DNA of 64,000 nt from Xanthostigma xanthostigma (GCA_963575645.1 OY754465.1:32747501-32811500), one strand, 5' to 3'. Shown: positions 23,161 to 34,331, counted from the stretch's first letter. The notes: generated from the sequence alone by a model not told the origin. Made by a program: numbers and translations.

Positions 23161-23819
23161 GACATTACACTTCGCAAATTTTGAACTTATTGTATAGGTG
23201 AATTTATTGCATATAAATATAACTAGGGGTTAATAAATGTTTGTTTTACGAATAGACCAGTGCAGTTAGACCAAAATCAAGTGAAAAAGGGACAAAATTA
23301 ATAGCAGAAAACGAGTGATGAGGAAGGGAAGAAACTGCCATCAGAAATACAGAAACCAAAAATTCAAATGCGTAAAGTGCCCGGGGACTGCGGGGGGCGC
23401 TTTTTAGAGGTCAAACGCAGTTTTTCGTTATTTCCGGCGAAAGTTGACCTCCAATCGAAAAATGTTGTATGGCAATTGGCAATGTTGTAGGTATTAAAAA
23501 GATCTACAACTTTTATGAATATAATTTTTTCACATAACCCTAAAGATTCAGAGAAATATCGAAAAAAAACGTGTTTTTCGTTTTTAATTTAACTAATAAC
23601 TATTATTATTTCTCTGAATCTTTAAGGTTATGTGAAAAAATTATATTCATTATAAATCCTTTTAATACCTACAAAATTGCCACACAACATTTAAGGTTTT
23701 GTAATATCGAAATATTTTAAAAATATTTTTTCAATATTTCGGTATTATGTAATAAACTTTAAACGAGTCTTATTAAAAACTAATTAGAAACTAATTATTA
23801 ATTAATTTTTATATTTTTT

Positions 23820-23945
23820 TAGATCAGTTCTGAAGAAGATCCAAATCCGGACCGTAACGTTAATCTATTGAATTTATATATTTTTTGTTAATATATTTGT
23901 CTGAAAAATTGATCGATAATTTTATTTTTTGAAATGTATCCTCTA
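23820..23945 (+). repeat. Penelope-like terminus with degenerate GAAACG motif
   Basis: TTCTGAAGAAGATCC, AAATCCGG and CCGTAACGTT resemble the CTGAAGA / hairpin / CGAAACGT arrangement of the copy at 29347-29395, here with GTAAC in place of GAAAC. TTTTTTGTTAATATATTTGT and AAAATTGATCGATAATTTTA then follow, as at the other termini. Confidence 0.6.
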
Positions 23946-23999
23946 TTTAGTTTCGTAAAACAAACATTTATTAACCCCTATCAATTTTTAGGCGCGAAT

Positions 24000-24600
24000 A
24001 GCGTAAGCTAAAGCGCCTATATGTACTCGCTTTGTCTGTGAATCTGTGAATCTGTATGTCACGCTTTTTTGTAGATTGTGTACATCTCAAACGCCTAACC
24101 GATTTAAAAAAACTTTTTTTTGTTCGATTCGTCTCCGGGTGACTTAGATCCTAACGTCGCCCGATTATTGAATTTTTGCTCCAGAGGGGAGCAATTTAGA
24201 AAAAACGAAGTTTTTAGCTTATTACTCGCTCAATTTAAATCAGATCAGTTCGAAACCTGTCTTAAACGAAAGAGGAGAAAATTTTACATAAATTTCGTAC
24301 AACAGAATTTGTCCAATCAGTTTTTTTATACACATTTATATAGAAATAAATTCAATCTGATATAACCGATAACAAACATCTTTCGGTTATCTCTCTCTGT
24401 TGCACGGTATAACATGGTAATTTAATTATTGCGTATGTTTTGTCTTAAAATAAAATTAGTCGATAGTTTTATTTATTACAATAATAAAACAAAAAGATAG
24501 CATTTGTTCAAAAACGGATGCCATTTCAAATATTTGTGAAATGCAACGCCTTCTGAGTTAACAATTTGAATAACTAATTATTAGAACATAATAATTCATA
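24000..24600 (+). repeat. Dispersed repeat, inverted partner at about 39.99-40.34 kb
   Basis: GGCGCGAATAGCGTAAGC begins a block including CTCGCTCAATTTAAATCAGA, TCTTAAACGAAAGAGGAGAA and CAACGCCTTCTGAGTTAAC. The same words recur in inverse order and strand between about 39990 and 40345. A short frame crosses it (24120-24365) but has stops in the other copy, so it is unlikely to be a gene. Confidence 0.55.
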
Positions 24601-25950
24601 TAGTTGCCGAAATTGAATTTGAATATTGTTCAAATTTGGCAATTATATATGAAAATGTACAGTTAAAATCATTCATAAAAGGGGAATTCAATGTTATATT
24701 AACAAATGTAGTACACCATCTGAAAGTAGACATTTTAACGAAGAAAACCCCATACTATGATTTTTGAAATACTGAAATTTTTACATTACTTTTTTAAGTT
24801 GAAGTTAGGGGTAATTTTTCGGTTTTTTGTTAATATTGCATTGGCAAATTAATTTTTTTCTCGAAAAAATTACAGCTTATTAAGGACATAGAAAGGTAAG
24901 TCTCCTGAAAATTTCATGAAAAAAAAATCATTTTTGCAGGAGAAAAAAATTAAAAACGAAAAACACGGTTTTTTCGATATTTCTCTGAATCTTTAAGATT
25001 ATGTGAAAAAATTATATTTATAAAAGTTGTAGATCCTTTTAATACCTACAACATTGCCATGCAATATTTTTTGATTGGAGGTCAACTTTCGCCGAAAATA
25101 ACGAAAAACCGCGTTTGACCCCTAAAACGCGCCCCCCACATCCCTCCGGCCTTTTACGCATTTGAATTTTTGATTTCTGTATTTCTGACGGCAGTTTCTT
25201 TCCTTCCTCATCATTTGTTTTCCGTTATTAATTTTGTCCCTTTTTCACTTGATTTTGGGCTAATTGTACTGGTCTATTTGTAATCATTTACTTCTTTAAT
25301 GCGCTACGTTTTTTTAAATTAATGAAAATAGAATTCGATTTGAAAATATAGGTATAGGTAGACACTATACTATATTTTTTTCGTACATAGATAAATATAT
25401 AAAAACTATAAAATAAAAAAAAAATGGATATTGTAAGTCACGCAGACAGCTCTCTCTCACACTGCAACTTACCTATAGCTATAGCTCACTCACACTCATG
25501 TAATTTTCTCGATCACCTGGCAGGTTGAATATCCCACCGGAATGATCTGCCTTTTTAGAATACTTATTTTTAATTATAGGGAATATGCTGTAAAAATTTC
25601 AGGATGCCTCAAATACATTTTTTCAAATTTTTACAAAATTATTTTGCAAGCACCTGGCAAAGTTTTAGACCCGACTAAATAATCTGGCTTATTTATTTTT
25701 TTACTATTTAAACATTAAATTTGAAGTTACAAACATTTCACAATGCCTCAAGAATATTTTTTGCAAAAAAAATCTCTTCTTTTAAAATATAAGGGCTGAT
25801 TTAGCCCCGCTACTTCTCAGCCAGGTGTGCAGTTCTGTATTTGGGTAATATAGAAGTATTGAACAAGTTTTCAGCGTGCCTCAAAACGTACTACCAGCTC
25901 TCGCTCTATATTCTTTACATGGCTTCATCGCTTCGGTCCCGCATTAGGTA

Positions 25951-26650
25951 TACTATAATATGGTTCCATGTCTTTTTCCCCGACGACATTATCCCCGCGA
26001 CATTATCCCCGCGTCATTATCCTCGAACGACAATATCCCCGACTTAAAAGAAATAACCCTATTTCAGTTCTACTCAAACAATTAACTATCTAATTCGCAT
26101 ACCGCGTTATCGTTCACCCCGGAAATGTTTTTTAAAAACTCAACATTTGCCCCTTCCCGTTTCACTGCGGGACAATTCGCATACCCCTTTATCGTTCACC
26201 CCGGAATTCCAATTCGCATACCCGTTTATCGTTCACCCCGGAATTGTTTTTTTAAAAACTCCACATTTGCTCCTTCCCGTTTCACTGCGAGACAATTCGC
26301 ATACCCCTTTATCAAAAAAAGCGGTGGTTTTCAATCTTCATAAAAATGTGAGTTTTAAGTTGTAGTCTCAAAGTGAAAAAAAAATAAAAAGTAAAAACAA
26401 AACTCATTCCGGTACCGGGAATCGAACCCGGGCCTCTTGGGTGAGAGCCAGGCATGCTACCAATTACACCTTAATTGAGTATGTCAAGATAGCTTTGTAA
26501 TTATATATTATTCATACAGTAGTCGTACGAATAATTATAAAATCGGGGATATTGTCGTCGGGGATAATGTCGTTCGGGGATTAAAATCGGGGATATTGTC
26601 GTCGGGGATAATGGTTCGGGGAAAGTGTCATGTCACCCTATAATATATCT
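25951..26650. mobile_element. Element with CCCCGACGACATTATCC repeats and inverted ends
   Basis: The left side reads TATAATATGGTTCCATGTCT, then TTTCCCCGACGACATTATCC and two more CCCCG(A/C)GACATTATCC-like units. The right side carries the inverse: CGGGGATATTGTCGTCGGGG units (two pairs) and GGGGAAAGTGTCATGTCACC, then CTATAATATA. So the ends are inverted and built of short subterminal repeats. Between them lie a tandem pair of about 125-bp units (26093-26330, each with CGCATACC...TTATCGTTCACCCCGGAA and CCCTTCCCGTTTCACTGCG-like words) and a tRNA-Glu-like sequence. No protein is recognised. The superfamily is unknown to me. Confidence 0.6.
26402..26474 (-). tRNA. tRNA-Glu(CTC)-like sequence, probably a pseudogene
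   Basis: On the minus strand the order is: D-arm GGTGTAATTGGTAGCA, anticodon arm CCTGGCTCTCACCCAAG (anticodon CTC, one stem mismatch) and T-arm GGGTTCGATTCCC. The internal A and B boxes are good. The 3' acceptor strand TACCGGA has no matching 5' strand (the 5' bases read TCAATTA; only the outer and inner pairs fit), so the acceptor stem is broken. It sits in the middle of a repeat element, which also argues for a tRNA-derived segment rather than a working gene. Confidence 0.6.
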
Positions 26651-27584
26651 ACTACACCTTGTATAATAAATACACCTTCTGTAATAAAGCCTGTACATCC
26701 TCTAGGTTTCTGCAGTGTTTCCTCGAGTATATTATGAATGCCCGTTAAGCCGACGTCGGTCGTCACCAGTCACGTGACTTGTGTTTGCTTAGCGTTTGGT
26801 TTGTTACGGGGGAGGCTCTCCGTTAATTACAATGTCTTGGGAATAGCCTTTCATATGTTACTCTTATTCAGTCGTGTACGCATATGCATTGTATGATACG
26901 TCTCGCCGTATAATGAGAATTTAATAAATATATTGTGTGAATGTCTGCCCCTGTCGTTCGACCAATATGCAGTTGAAGAATATTCAGAAATATTTTTAAG
27001 CTAATAGTTTTAAAATTATTCCTGAATATCATTTTGATATTATGGTGAGCGCGAGTTACGTTGTGACACGTGAATATATAAATAAATAATAAGTTTCAGT
27101 AACTATTAAGTATTTTATTTGAATCAAATTTATAAATTGGAGATTACAAGAATAATATCGCTGATATTCGCTCTACGATACTAAACTGTCCCCTCACAGA
27201 CAGAAGTCACCCATATTTATCAAATTAGCATTCTTACACTCTGACTGCTTTCCCATGAGAAAATCGGGTTCTTGCAAAGATAGTCACGATTGCAAGAATG
27301 CGTAATATGATGATCCAACATAATATACATGATGGACCATAAGATGGTACGTAACTCGCGCGCATCTGCGAGAGCAGCTTCCTCTTTATAATTTTATCAT
27401 TTTTGATGTGAAACATCTATTGGCGCGTTTGGCCGTAAATCCATGCCGTGACGGAAACGGGATCTGTGTGTGCGCGCGCAACTGCGTGTCCACTACAGTG
27501 CACAACGTCTCATACACGCAGGCTGCAGTAAAATGTCTAATACGTTTGCTTTATGGAACACAATCTACCAATTCAAACCAAAGG
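26651..27584. other. Mixed-composition region, possible promoter-like sequence
   Basis: It is GC-richer than most of the window near 26740-26820 and 27350-27520, with GTCACGTGAC (a palindromic E-box) at about 26770 and a GTGTGTGCGCGCGCAA run at about 27465. Two 60-codon frames lack recognisable domains. This could be the 5' region of an undetected transcript, but nothing in it proves that. Confidence 0.3.
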
Positions 27585-27587
27585 TTA

Positions 27588-29217
27588 TAGTTTAAGCTCC
27601 CATGACACAAAAAGTTACCCCAAAGAACACCTCAAAATTATAAAGTGAAAATGGCTGAAAAACATGTCAGAAACATGTTACGCCCGCCAGACAAGTAAAA
27701 ATTGGTTAATTGTTATTTTTTATAAATTTTTGAAATTTAAAAAAAAACCATGATTTTACTTTCCAAAACACCTGCTTGAAATTTATACAATTTGTAGTAA
27801 ATAATGTACTATTTTTGAAAAAAATTGGTCTGGCTGACAATTTTTGTTAATAAGCTAGCCAGACTTCATTTGTTATAAACTATTTTTTTTATGAAAATAC
27901 ATTTCATAACACCTCCTTGAATTTATTTTTAAAATAAAGTTTAAGATCTCTTCTATCTAATACAACTGGTCTGGCTGACAATTTTTGTTAATAAATTGGT
28001 CAGACTTCATTTGTTATAAAATTTTTTGTTTATGAAGTCTGTCGCTGACAGACCAATTTTTATGCATAAAATAGATGTCAAACCTTCTTTCTGAAAAAAA
28101 TTAAGGTGGTGTTTTGACACGGCCCTTGTAAAAGCTAATTTGTTTATAAAAAAACGCTGTCACGGCGCTTAAAAATTGAATCTGGCATGGTAAAAAACAA
28201 TATTTTGATGAAAAATGTATTAAAGTATATAAAAGGGATCTACCGTATTAATTTAGAATAAAAAAAAAATTTTTTTCTAGTTAGCAACGATTATACCATA
28301 TTTTTTCATTAAAAAATGTGGTCGCATTTAATGAAAAAATACAAAAAAAACACCACCTTAATTTTTTTCTGAAAGAAGGTTTGACATCTATTTTATGCAT
28401 AAAAATTGGTCTGTCAGCAAAAAAATTATTTTTACTATGACAGACTTCATTTTTCGAGTGCTGCGACCACATTTTTTAATGAAAAAATATGGTATAATCG
28501 TTGCTAACTAGAAAAAATTTTTTTTTTATTCTAAATTAATACGGTAGATCCCTTTTATATACTTTAATACATTTTTCATCAAAATATTGTTTTTTACCAT
28601 GCCAGATTCAATTTTTAAGCGCCGTGACAGCGTTTTTTTATAAACAAATTAGCTTTTACAAGGGCCGTGTCAAAACACCACCTTAATTTTTTTCTGAAAG
28701 AAGGTTTGACATCTATTTTATGCATAAAAATTGGTCTGTCAGCGAAAAAATGTTTTTTACTATGACAGACTTCATAAACAAAAAATTTTATAACAAATGA
28801 AGTCTGACCAATTTATTAACAAAAATTGTCAGCCATACCAGTTGTATTAGATAGAAGAGATCTTAAACTTTATTTTAAAAAAAAATTCAAGGAGGTGTTA
28901 TGAAATGTATTTTCATAAAAAAAATAGTTTATAACAAATTAAGTCTGGCTAGCTTATTAACAAAAATTGTCAGCCAGACCAATTTTTTCAAAAATAGTAC
29001 ATTATTTACTACAAATTGTATAAATTTTAAGCAGGTGTTTTGGAAAGTAAAATCATGTTTTTTTTTTAAATTTCAAAAATTCATAAAAAATAACAATTAA
29101 CAAATTTTTACTTGTCTGGCGGGAGTAACATGTTTCTGACATGTTTTCAGCCATTTTTACTTTATAATTTTGAGGTGTTCTTTGGGGTAACTTTTTGTGT
29201 CATGGGAGCTTAAACTA
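27588..29217. mobile_element. 1.63-kb foldback element flanked by TTA
   Basis: The ends TAGTTTAAGCTCCCATGACA and the inverse ending at 29217 are followed inward by near-identical arms of roughly 740 bp each. The arms are separated by about 135 bp that itself holds another copy of an arm segment (TTCTGAAAGAAGGTTTGACA). TTA occurs at both flanks (27585-27587, 29218-29220), a 3-bp duplication as for PIF/Harbinger-type movers. TGGTCTG(T/G)C(A/T)G words recur every few hundred bases through the arms. There is no coding capacity; the small frames are arm shadows. Confidence 0.8.
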
Positions 29218-29299
29218 TTAGTAAATCGTCTAATACAAATCTTTGATTAACGTCTGAATAGAACTCTTCAAATAAATAGAATTGTCGACCAATTTTTCT

Positions 29300-29400
29300 C
29301 AGACCAATATATTGATAAAAAATAAAAAATAACAAATCAATATAACACAAGATGACGTTTCGATCCGGATTTGGATTTTCTTCAGAAATATCTAAAAAAT
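29300..29400 (-). ncRNA. Hammerhead-like motif in the PLE terminus
   Basis: On the minus strand TTTCTGAAGAAA, a hairpin ATCC...GGAT and CGAAACGTCATC follow in order. This resembles the CTGANGA / stem II / GAAA core of hammerhead ribozymes known from PLE terminal repeats. The match is imperfect: the first box reads CTGAAGA with two extra A's before the stem. It may therefore be a decayed or variant ribozyme, or only a sequence relative. Confidence 0.35.
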
Positions 29401-30343
29401 ATAAAAATTAATTAGTATTAAGCTATTTATTATCTAATAAATTTTACGAAAGATTGAAAGTTTGATGAATAAAAAAATAATGAAAAACTAATAACATAGA
29501 TAAACGTATTATACTTAGGAAGATAAGTATACTAGTTAACCAAAATGAGACCACTTATGATGCTCGCCGCTAGGTGGCCACCTATTGACGAGCATCATAA
29601 GCTAAATTTTTTTAATCTGCGAGTGTAGAATATGTAGAGTTTCCATAGTGAATTGTGCTGATAATGGTTCGGCCGTCTGGTGACTAGCATCATAACTACA
29701 TATGTTTTCCTTGGTGAATTGTGCTGGCAATTTGGTCCTCTAGTGACCAGCATCATAATTACATTTGTTCTTCAAAGATCCTCTTCCGTCATTCAACTGT
29801 ATTGTACAATATCCCGCGGTGACATTTTCTGATGTTGAGTCAAAAAAATCCGAACAAAAATATAAATTCAAGAAATAAGATTATGTATTTCATTTTAAAT
29901 TATTTTTTATCTTAATTAATTAGATGCTTATACCGACACTGTACTTCTCCCATAATAAAATAATTGACATGATCTTCGATGCTACAAAATAATATGTCAT
30001 TCACAATTGTAGAGTAGAATACATAACCAAAGTGGACAAAAAATGCACCCTGTATTACATGTTATAAATTTGTTAAAATCCGTAGGTGAAAAAATATATG
30101 ATTAATTATTTAACGGCCTGACAGTTGAATTTTTTTTTAAAGATTTTTCAGAGATGATATTTTTTTTGGTATCTATAGTCCAGAAATATAATAAAGAGAA
30201 TGTTCGACTATTTTTTTTTAAATTCGTATTCATGGTTTTAAAATATAAACAGCCTTATGTATGATTTGAAAAAATTCTGTCGGTACGTTCATAAATTGTG
30301 TCAAAAAATTATTTCTTATTTCATTTCCGAGAATTTTTCAATA

Positions 30344-30469
30344 ATGGCTTGTGTTAGTAATTCGTGCAGTTACGTTAACTGTAAAAATTGTAGACGAAAT
30401 TCACCGGGATTAAGTTTTTACAGATTACCTTTAATATGTCTTAAAGTTGAAAAGATCTTTGACGAATAA
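30344..30469 (+). pseudogene. THAP-type zinc-finger exon fragment, copy 2
   Basis: MACVSNSC...CKNCRRNSPGLSFYRLPL, nearly identical to the frame at 16588, then LKVEKIFDE and a stop. Here the frame after the finger lacks the 5-base stretch CAGTA that breaks copy 1, so it continues further before stopping. The rest of the THAP domain and all catalytic regions are missing. Confidence 0.6.
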
Positions 30470-30779
30470 TGAATTTTTTTAAATTATTAAAATGAATTCG
30501 TATCCATGATTTTGATTAAACTGTGAAACAGACTAAAAAAACGTTACCACGACTATTCAAAATCAAATTTGAAAATTCAAAAATTTTGAATTATATTTGG
30601 TTTTTTACATTTATTCAGAAATTTTAGTGCCGTTGTTTACGTGGCGTTTCTATGGTTTGAAACAAACTGGGAACTGTCGTCACGGAAAACTGTAAATTAT
30701 CATTTATCACATAATGTAAAAAAAAAATAAAATTGATGGTTTTTAACAATTTATAAACCATTGAGCGAGTAATTGGGAT

Positions 30780-30995
30780 CAATTTTTCTGACAATTTTAT
30801 TATATAAATAATAATAAATTATCGACCAATTTTTCAGACAATTACCTATATTGACAAAAATATATAATTATAATTCAATAAATTTATTGAATTATAATTA
30901 TATATTTTTGTCAATATAATTGTCTGAAAAATTGGTCGATAATTTATTTATTGAAGAGTACTAATCAGACGTTAATCAAAGATTCAAATATCAAA
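30780..30995. repeat. Palindrome of two PLE termini inside the P-like element
   Basis: Two terminal blocks (AAATTATCGACCAATTTTTC plus TATTGACAAAAATATATAAT, and the inverse) meet head to head near 30893 at AATAAATTTATTG, with arms of about 70 bp. The outer right side continues to AATCAGACGTTAATCAAAGA, the usual end. A coding part is absent, so PLE termini appear here as a free-standing foldback. Confidence 0.7.
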
Positions 30996-31694
30996 ATGTT
31001 TATTACTAGCCATTATACACGTCACTGCATACGTTAGTAGAAGTTTTATTTTATTTCTATTGACAAAATATGTCAGTACCTATTTTGTAAAGTTGAAATG
31101 ATCCTTGATGAATAATAAATTGTCTTAAATTATTATTAATTAAAATGAATTCGTATTCATGATTTTGATTAAAATGTGAAACAGACTAAAAAAACGTTAC
31201 CACGACTATTCAAAATAAAATTTGAAAATTCAAAAAATTTGAATTAAATTTGGTTTTTTTATTTATTTTAGAAATTTATTTGTGCCGTTGTTTACGCGGC
31301 GTTTCTATGATTTGAAACAAACGGAACTGTCGTCACGGAAAACTAAAATTATCACATACCACGTCAAAAATAAAAAAAAACATTGATGGTTTTTAACAAT
31401 TTATAAACCATTGAGCGCGTAATTAGGATCAGTATAGAGGTAGCTTTAAGATTATCTGAACTTTTAGTTTAACCATAATGTAGGTGGAAGCACAAAACAA
31501 CATTCAGTTTGTGGGCCAGGGGTATGAAACGTAAGAGGTTTACTATATAAAAGTGGTCTCATTTTGGTTAACTAGGTTACGAATCTTCCTAAGTATAATA
31601 CGTTTATCTATGCTAATAACAAACAAATTTTATAAACCGTAGTCATGGATATCAAAGTACCCATAAAGAAAAAATTATATAAAAAAACAACAAA

Positions 31695-32336
31695 TTATTT
31701 CAAAATAATATCATAAATATGACTTAAATTTTCCGTATCTAATTGAACATTAATAGATTTTATATATAACATTTCCGAAATACTTCTTTTAAAGTAATTA
31801 CTTTCATTATCTAAAATTTTAACATTTTTCCAATTAATTTTATGGTCGTATTCAATTTTATGCTTAGTAACGACCACAGATTACTGTTCGGTGGTAACGA
31901 CATTATGCTTTTCAGTTAAGCGCTCTTTTTGTTTGCCCAATATAATTCATATCACAATCTTCACAACTAATTTTGTAAACAACATTATGTTTTTGTAATT
32001 TGTTTAGTTTATCTTTTCCCTTTTTAATAATTTTGTCTAGTTTGTTATTAACATTATAAACTGTTTTTATATTTAAATTTTTAAGAAATGAATTAAATTT
32101 CTGAGAAATATTTTTGTAAAAAGGAATCAAAATAAAAGGACAATCAACATTATTAATATTGTTTTGTGGATTATGGTTTTTGTTAATTTATTAATTCTGA
32201 TTTTGAAAAATTTATTAATAAATTTAAGAGGATAAGATATGCGAGAAGGATTTGACGTACTAAATTAAAATTGTTTAAGTGGAATTTTGGTTTAGATAAT
32301 AAAATAGATTTATCAATAAGATTATAAACCATAGCT
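31695..32336 (-). pseudogene. PLE polyprotein remnant with GIY-YIG endonuclease
   Basis: From 32336 downward, shifted frames give YNLIDKSILLSKPKFH (the linker after the reverse transcriptase), PFYKNISQKFNSFLKNLNIK, then KHNVVYKISCEDCDMNYIGQTKR. The last is the first part of a GIY-YIG nuclease (VVYKI and YIGQTKR correspond to GIY and YIG) with the PLE-type CxxC between them. After a stop come HKINWKNVKILDNESNYFKRSISEML and the C-terminal LDTENLSHIYD stretch. Several frameshifts, stops and a small deletion after QTKR make it inactive. The family call is firm. Confidence 0.85.
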
Positions 32337-32609
32337 ATTTTTTTATTTATCCGGATCGAAACGTTATCTTGTGTTATATTGATTTGTTATTTTTTATTTT
32401 TGGTCAATATATTGGTCTGAGAAAAATTTGTCGACAATTTTATTTATTTGAATAAATCGTCTAATATCATATTATTTTATTACTATTCTATATTATTTAG
32501 TCATTTGACGTTAGACATGTGTTTATTGATGTCAACAAGCAGTTAAATTTTTAACCTCTTTCTCTGTGAGTACGGCTTCTATTTTTGTAAAAAATTAAAA
32601 CTAATGAAA

Positions 32610-32680
32610 TTTTAATAAATGCAATTATCGACCAATTTTATTTATTAAAGAGTTCTATTCAGACGTTAATCAAAGAATGT
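32610..32680 (+). repeat. Penelope-like terminus fragment
   Basis: ATTATCGACCAATTTTATTT, AAGAGTTCTATTCAGACG and TTAATCAAAGAA match the last 60 bases of the other termini. It is short and stands alone. Confidence 0.6.
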
Positions 32681-34331
32681 ATAATGAAATTTTACGTTAC
32701 TTTTTCAGCACACAAACAACGCAAAAGATATGTGATATTATAACTGAAACTAACCATGAACAAGATACATCTAATTCGAGGCACGTCGTACCAGTTATGT
32801 ATTAATATTTTTTTTGTCTTACATTTTATAATTGAAAGTATTTATATGGTAATGTCTTCATTAGTTTTAAAATATTCATATACACCTTCTACAGCTGCTA
32901 TTACCGAAATCACAGAAGATACGTCAAATAATATTACATTGTAAAACAGTCTCTATTAAAAATATTTACCTACTTATTATGTATTTATATTATGTAATTA
33001 TTATTATAATTAAAATAATAAGAAAAATATATTCATTTAATTTAACGAAAGTCAGTTACAAGGTGAAATTTAGTTACTCCATATCTGCCAGGCGCCGCAC
33101 GATGGCTCCTAATTTTTTTTTTCATTCTGCGCCTAATGTAAAAACTCTGAACTCAAGAATTGTGGCTGATTCGTTGGCATAGATGTAGTTTATTTTAGAC
33201 TATAACTTGCAGTAATTTACCTAATAAGTACGTAAGGGATTTGAACGATATGCTATTTGAGAGCCCTAAAACACTTATTGAAAATATAAATTTTGTTTCG
33301 TTTTTATTTTTACGTCATAATATTGTACTCAGGTTTGCACCATATCTCTACCATATGAAATTCGTACTAACAATGTATAGAAGATAATCATAAATTTTAA
33401 TGAAAAAATCAAAAGCCCTAAATTTTAAAATATCGGACGTTAGATTACCCCTTAAATAGCCCTTAAATCTTATAAAACCGTTGAAAACATTAAACTTTGT
33501 ACGACGTTGACCATTTTGAATAGTGCACATTACAATTTATACATAAACAAGTAGGTAATGTAAACCAGAGATATTTCATGTGTTCATTTCAAACGACTGA
33601 GCTTAGGCGTCATATGATGACGTAAAAGCTAGACTGAGCAAGCACATCACTTTCGTGAATACATAAACATAGGCATATCTATGAAAAGAGATGTATAGAT
33701 GAGTTATCTACATAATATAATATTATGTCGTTCAGAGTTACTCATCGATTTATGGAGTCCGCGGTCAAGAAACGTTTATTGACACTATTAGTGCTAGTGT
33801 TTTCATAACATCGAATAATAATATAAAAAAAAATTAAAATATATTGTTTTGTTGACTAGAAATAACGTATTCCCGTGGTGGGATAATTCATATTAAAAAT
33901 TACATTGAAAAATGCACACTTAAAGGAATTCTTTTCCTGTAGAAAAACATTCCGAAGATTTCTTACAGAAAATGTTTTATTTCTAGCGTAGATTCCAACC
34001 CTGTAATAAACGTGGAACGATATTAAACAATTAACAGACTTCAAAAAAAGAGGTTATAATATCATTTGTAAACACACACTACCTATATATATATTATATA
34101 TATGACAAACGCGTTTGGAAAATCAGTGCATTTTTCGTTTGATATCTTGTGTACATTTTTTATCTTTATCTCTGAAGAGAACACTTTGTTATTCGTAGAA
34201 GAAAACAAAAAGAATTTTAAGTTAGAACAGTAACTATATAAATTTGAAAAGTTTTCACGAAAGCCTCGTTGTTAAAATTTATTGAAAAAGGTGTACGAAG
34301 AAAACGATTCATATAATAATTGATTTCAAAG
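32681..34331. other. Unassigned stretch
   Basis: No recognised element. Short frames at 32756-32944, 32979-33182, 33348-33530 (minus) and 33856-34044 (minus) have no domain. A TATATATATATTATATATAT run lies near 34085. The piece CTTCAAAAAAAGAGGTTATA at about 34038 resembles, on the same strand, the start of the 'accgacttc' arthropod repeat also seen at 55.69 and 59.56 kb. Confidence 0.35.

Larger units (their letters stand above)
23251..25279. repeat. 2.0-kb foldback with about 320-bp arms
   Basis: The left end AATAGACCAGTGCAGTTAGA and the right end (inverse) match, and the similarity continues through AAAATCAAGTGAAAAAGGGA, the CCAAAAATTCAAATGCG block, and GATTCAGAGAAATATCGAAA near 23560. The right arm runs about 24955-25279. 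A smaller internal inverted segment (about 23600-23700) repeats part of the arm. A Penelope-type terminus (23820-23945) and the 24.0-24.6 kb repeat have landed inside. No transposase is seen. Confidence 0.7.
29495..31612. mobile_element. P-like DNA transposon remnant, copy 2, inserted in the PLE
   Basis: Terminal inverted repeats of about 60 bp are clear: CATAGATAAACGTATTATAC at the left and the same, inverted, ending at 31612, both continuing to GTTAACCAAAATGAGACCAC. The duplication CTAATAA flanks it (29488-29494, 31613-31619), 7 bp as in copy 1. It carries the THAP-like exon at 30344. It is longer than copy 1 because a PLE-terminus palindrome (30780-30995) is inserted. In addition, the segment from about 30440 to 30780 is present a second time at about 31090-31430, so an internal duplication brackets the insertion. 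Confidence 0.85.
29236..32452 (-). mobile_element. 5'-truncated Penelope-like retroelement (PLE), split by a P-like element
   Basis: It is flanked by the 14-bp direct duplication TAAATCGTCTAATA (29222-29235 and 32453-32466). Coding remnants on the minus strand (32336 to 31695) show a GIY-YIG endonuclease. Both ends carry the same terminal block in opposite orientation, with GGTCTGAGAAAAATT(G/T)GTCGAC and TCGAAACGT, as in PLE insertions with inverted partial terminal repeats. The coding part is truncated right where the second terminal block begins (about 32340), so most of the reverse transcriptase is lost. The P-like insert occupies 29495-31612. PLEs move by target-primed reverse transcription. 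Confidence 0.8.

Noticed and set aside
26125-26365. Two 72-codon frames with repeated RDNSHTPLS/FTAGQFAYPF peptides
   Set aside because: They translate the tandem 125-bp units of the element at 25951-26650.
27588-29217. CRISPR-like array, because TGGTCTGNCAG words recur
   Set aside because: Spacing is irregular, the words follow the foldback symmetry, and the setting is an animal genome.
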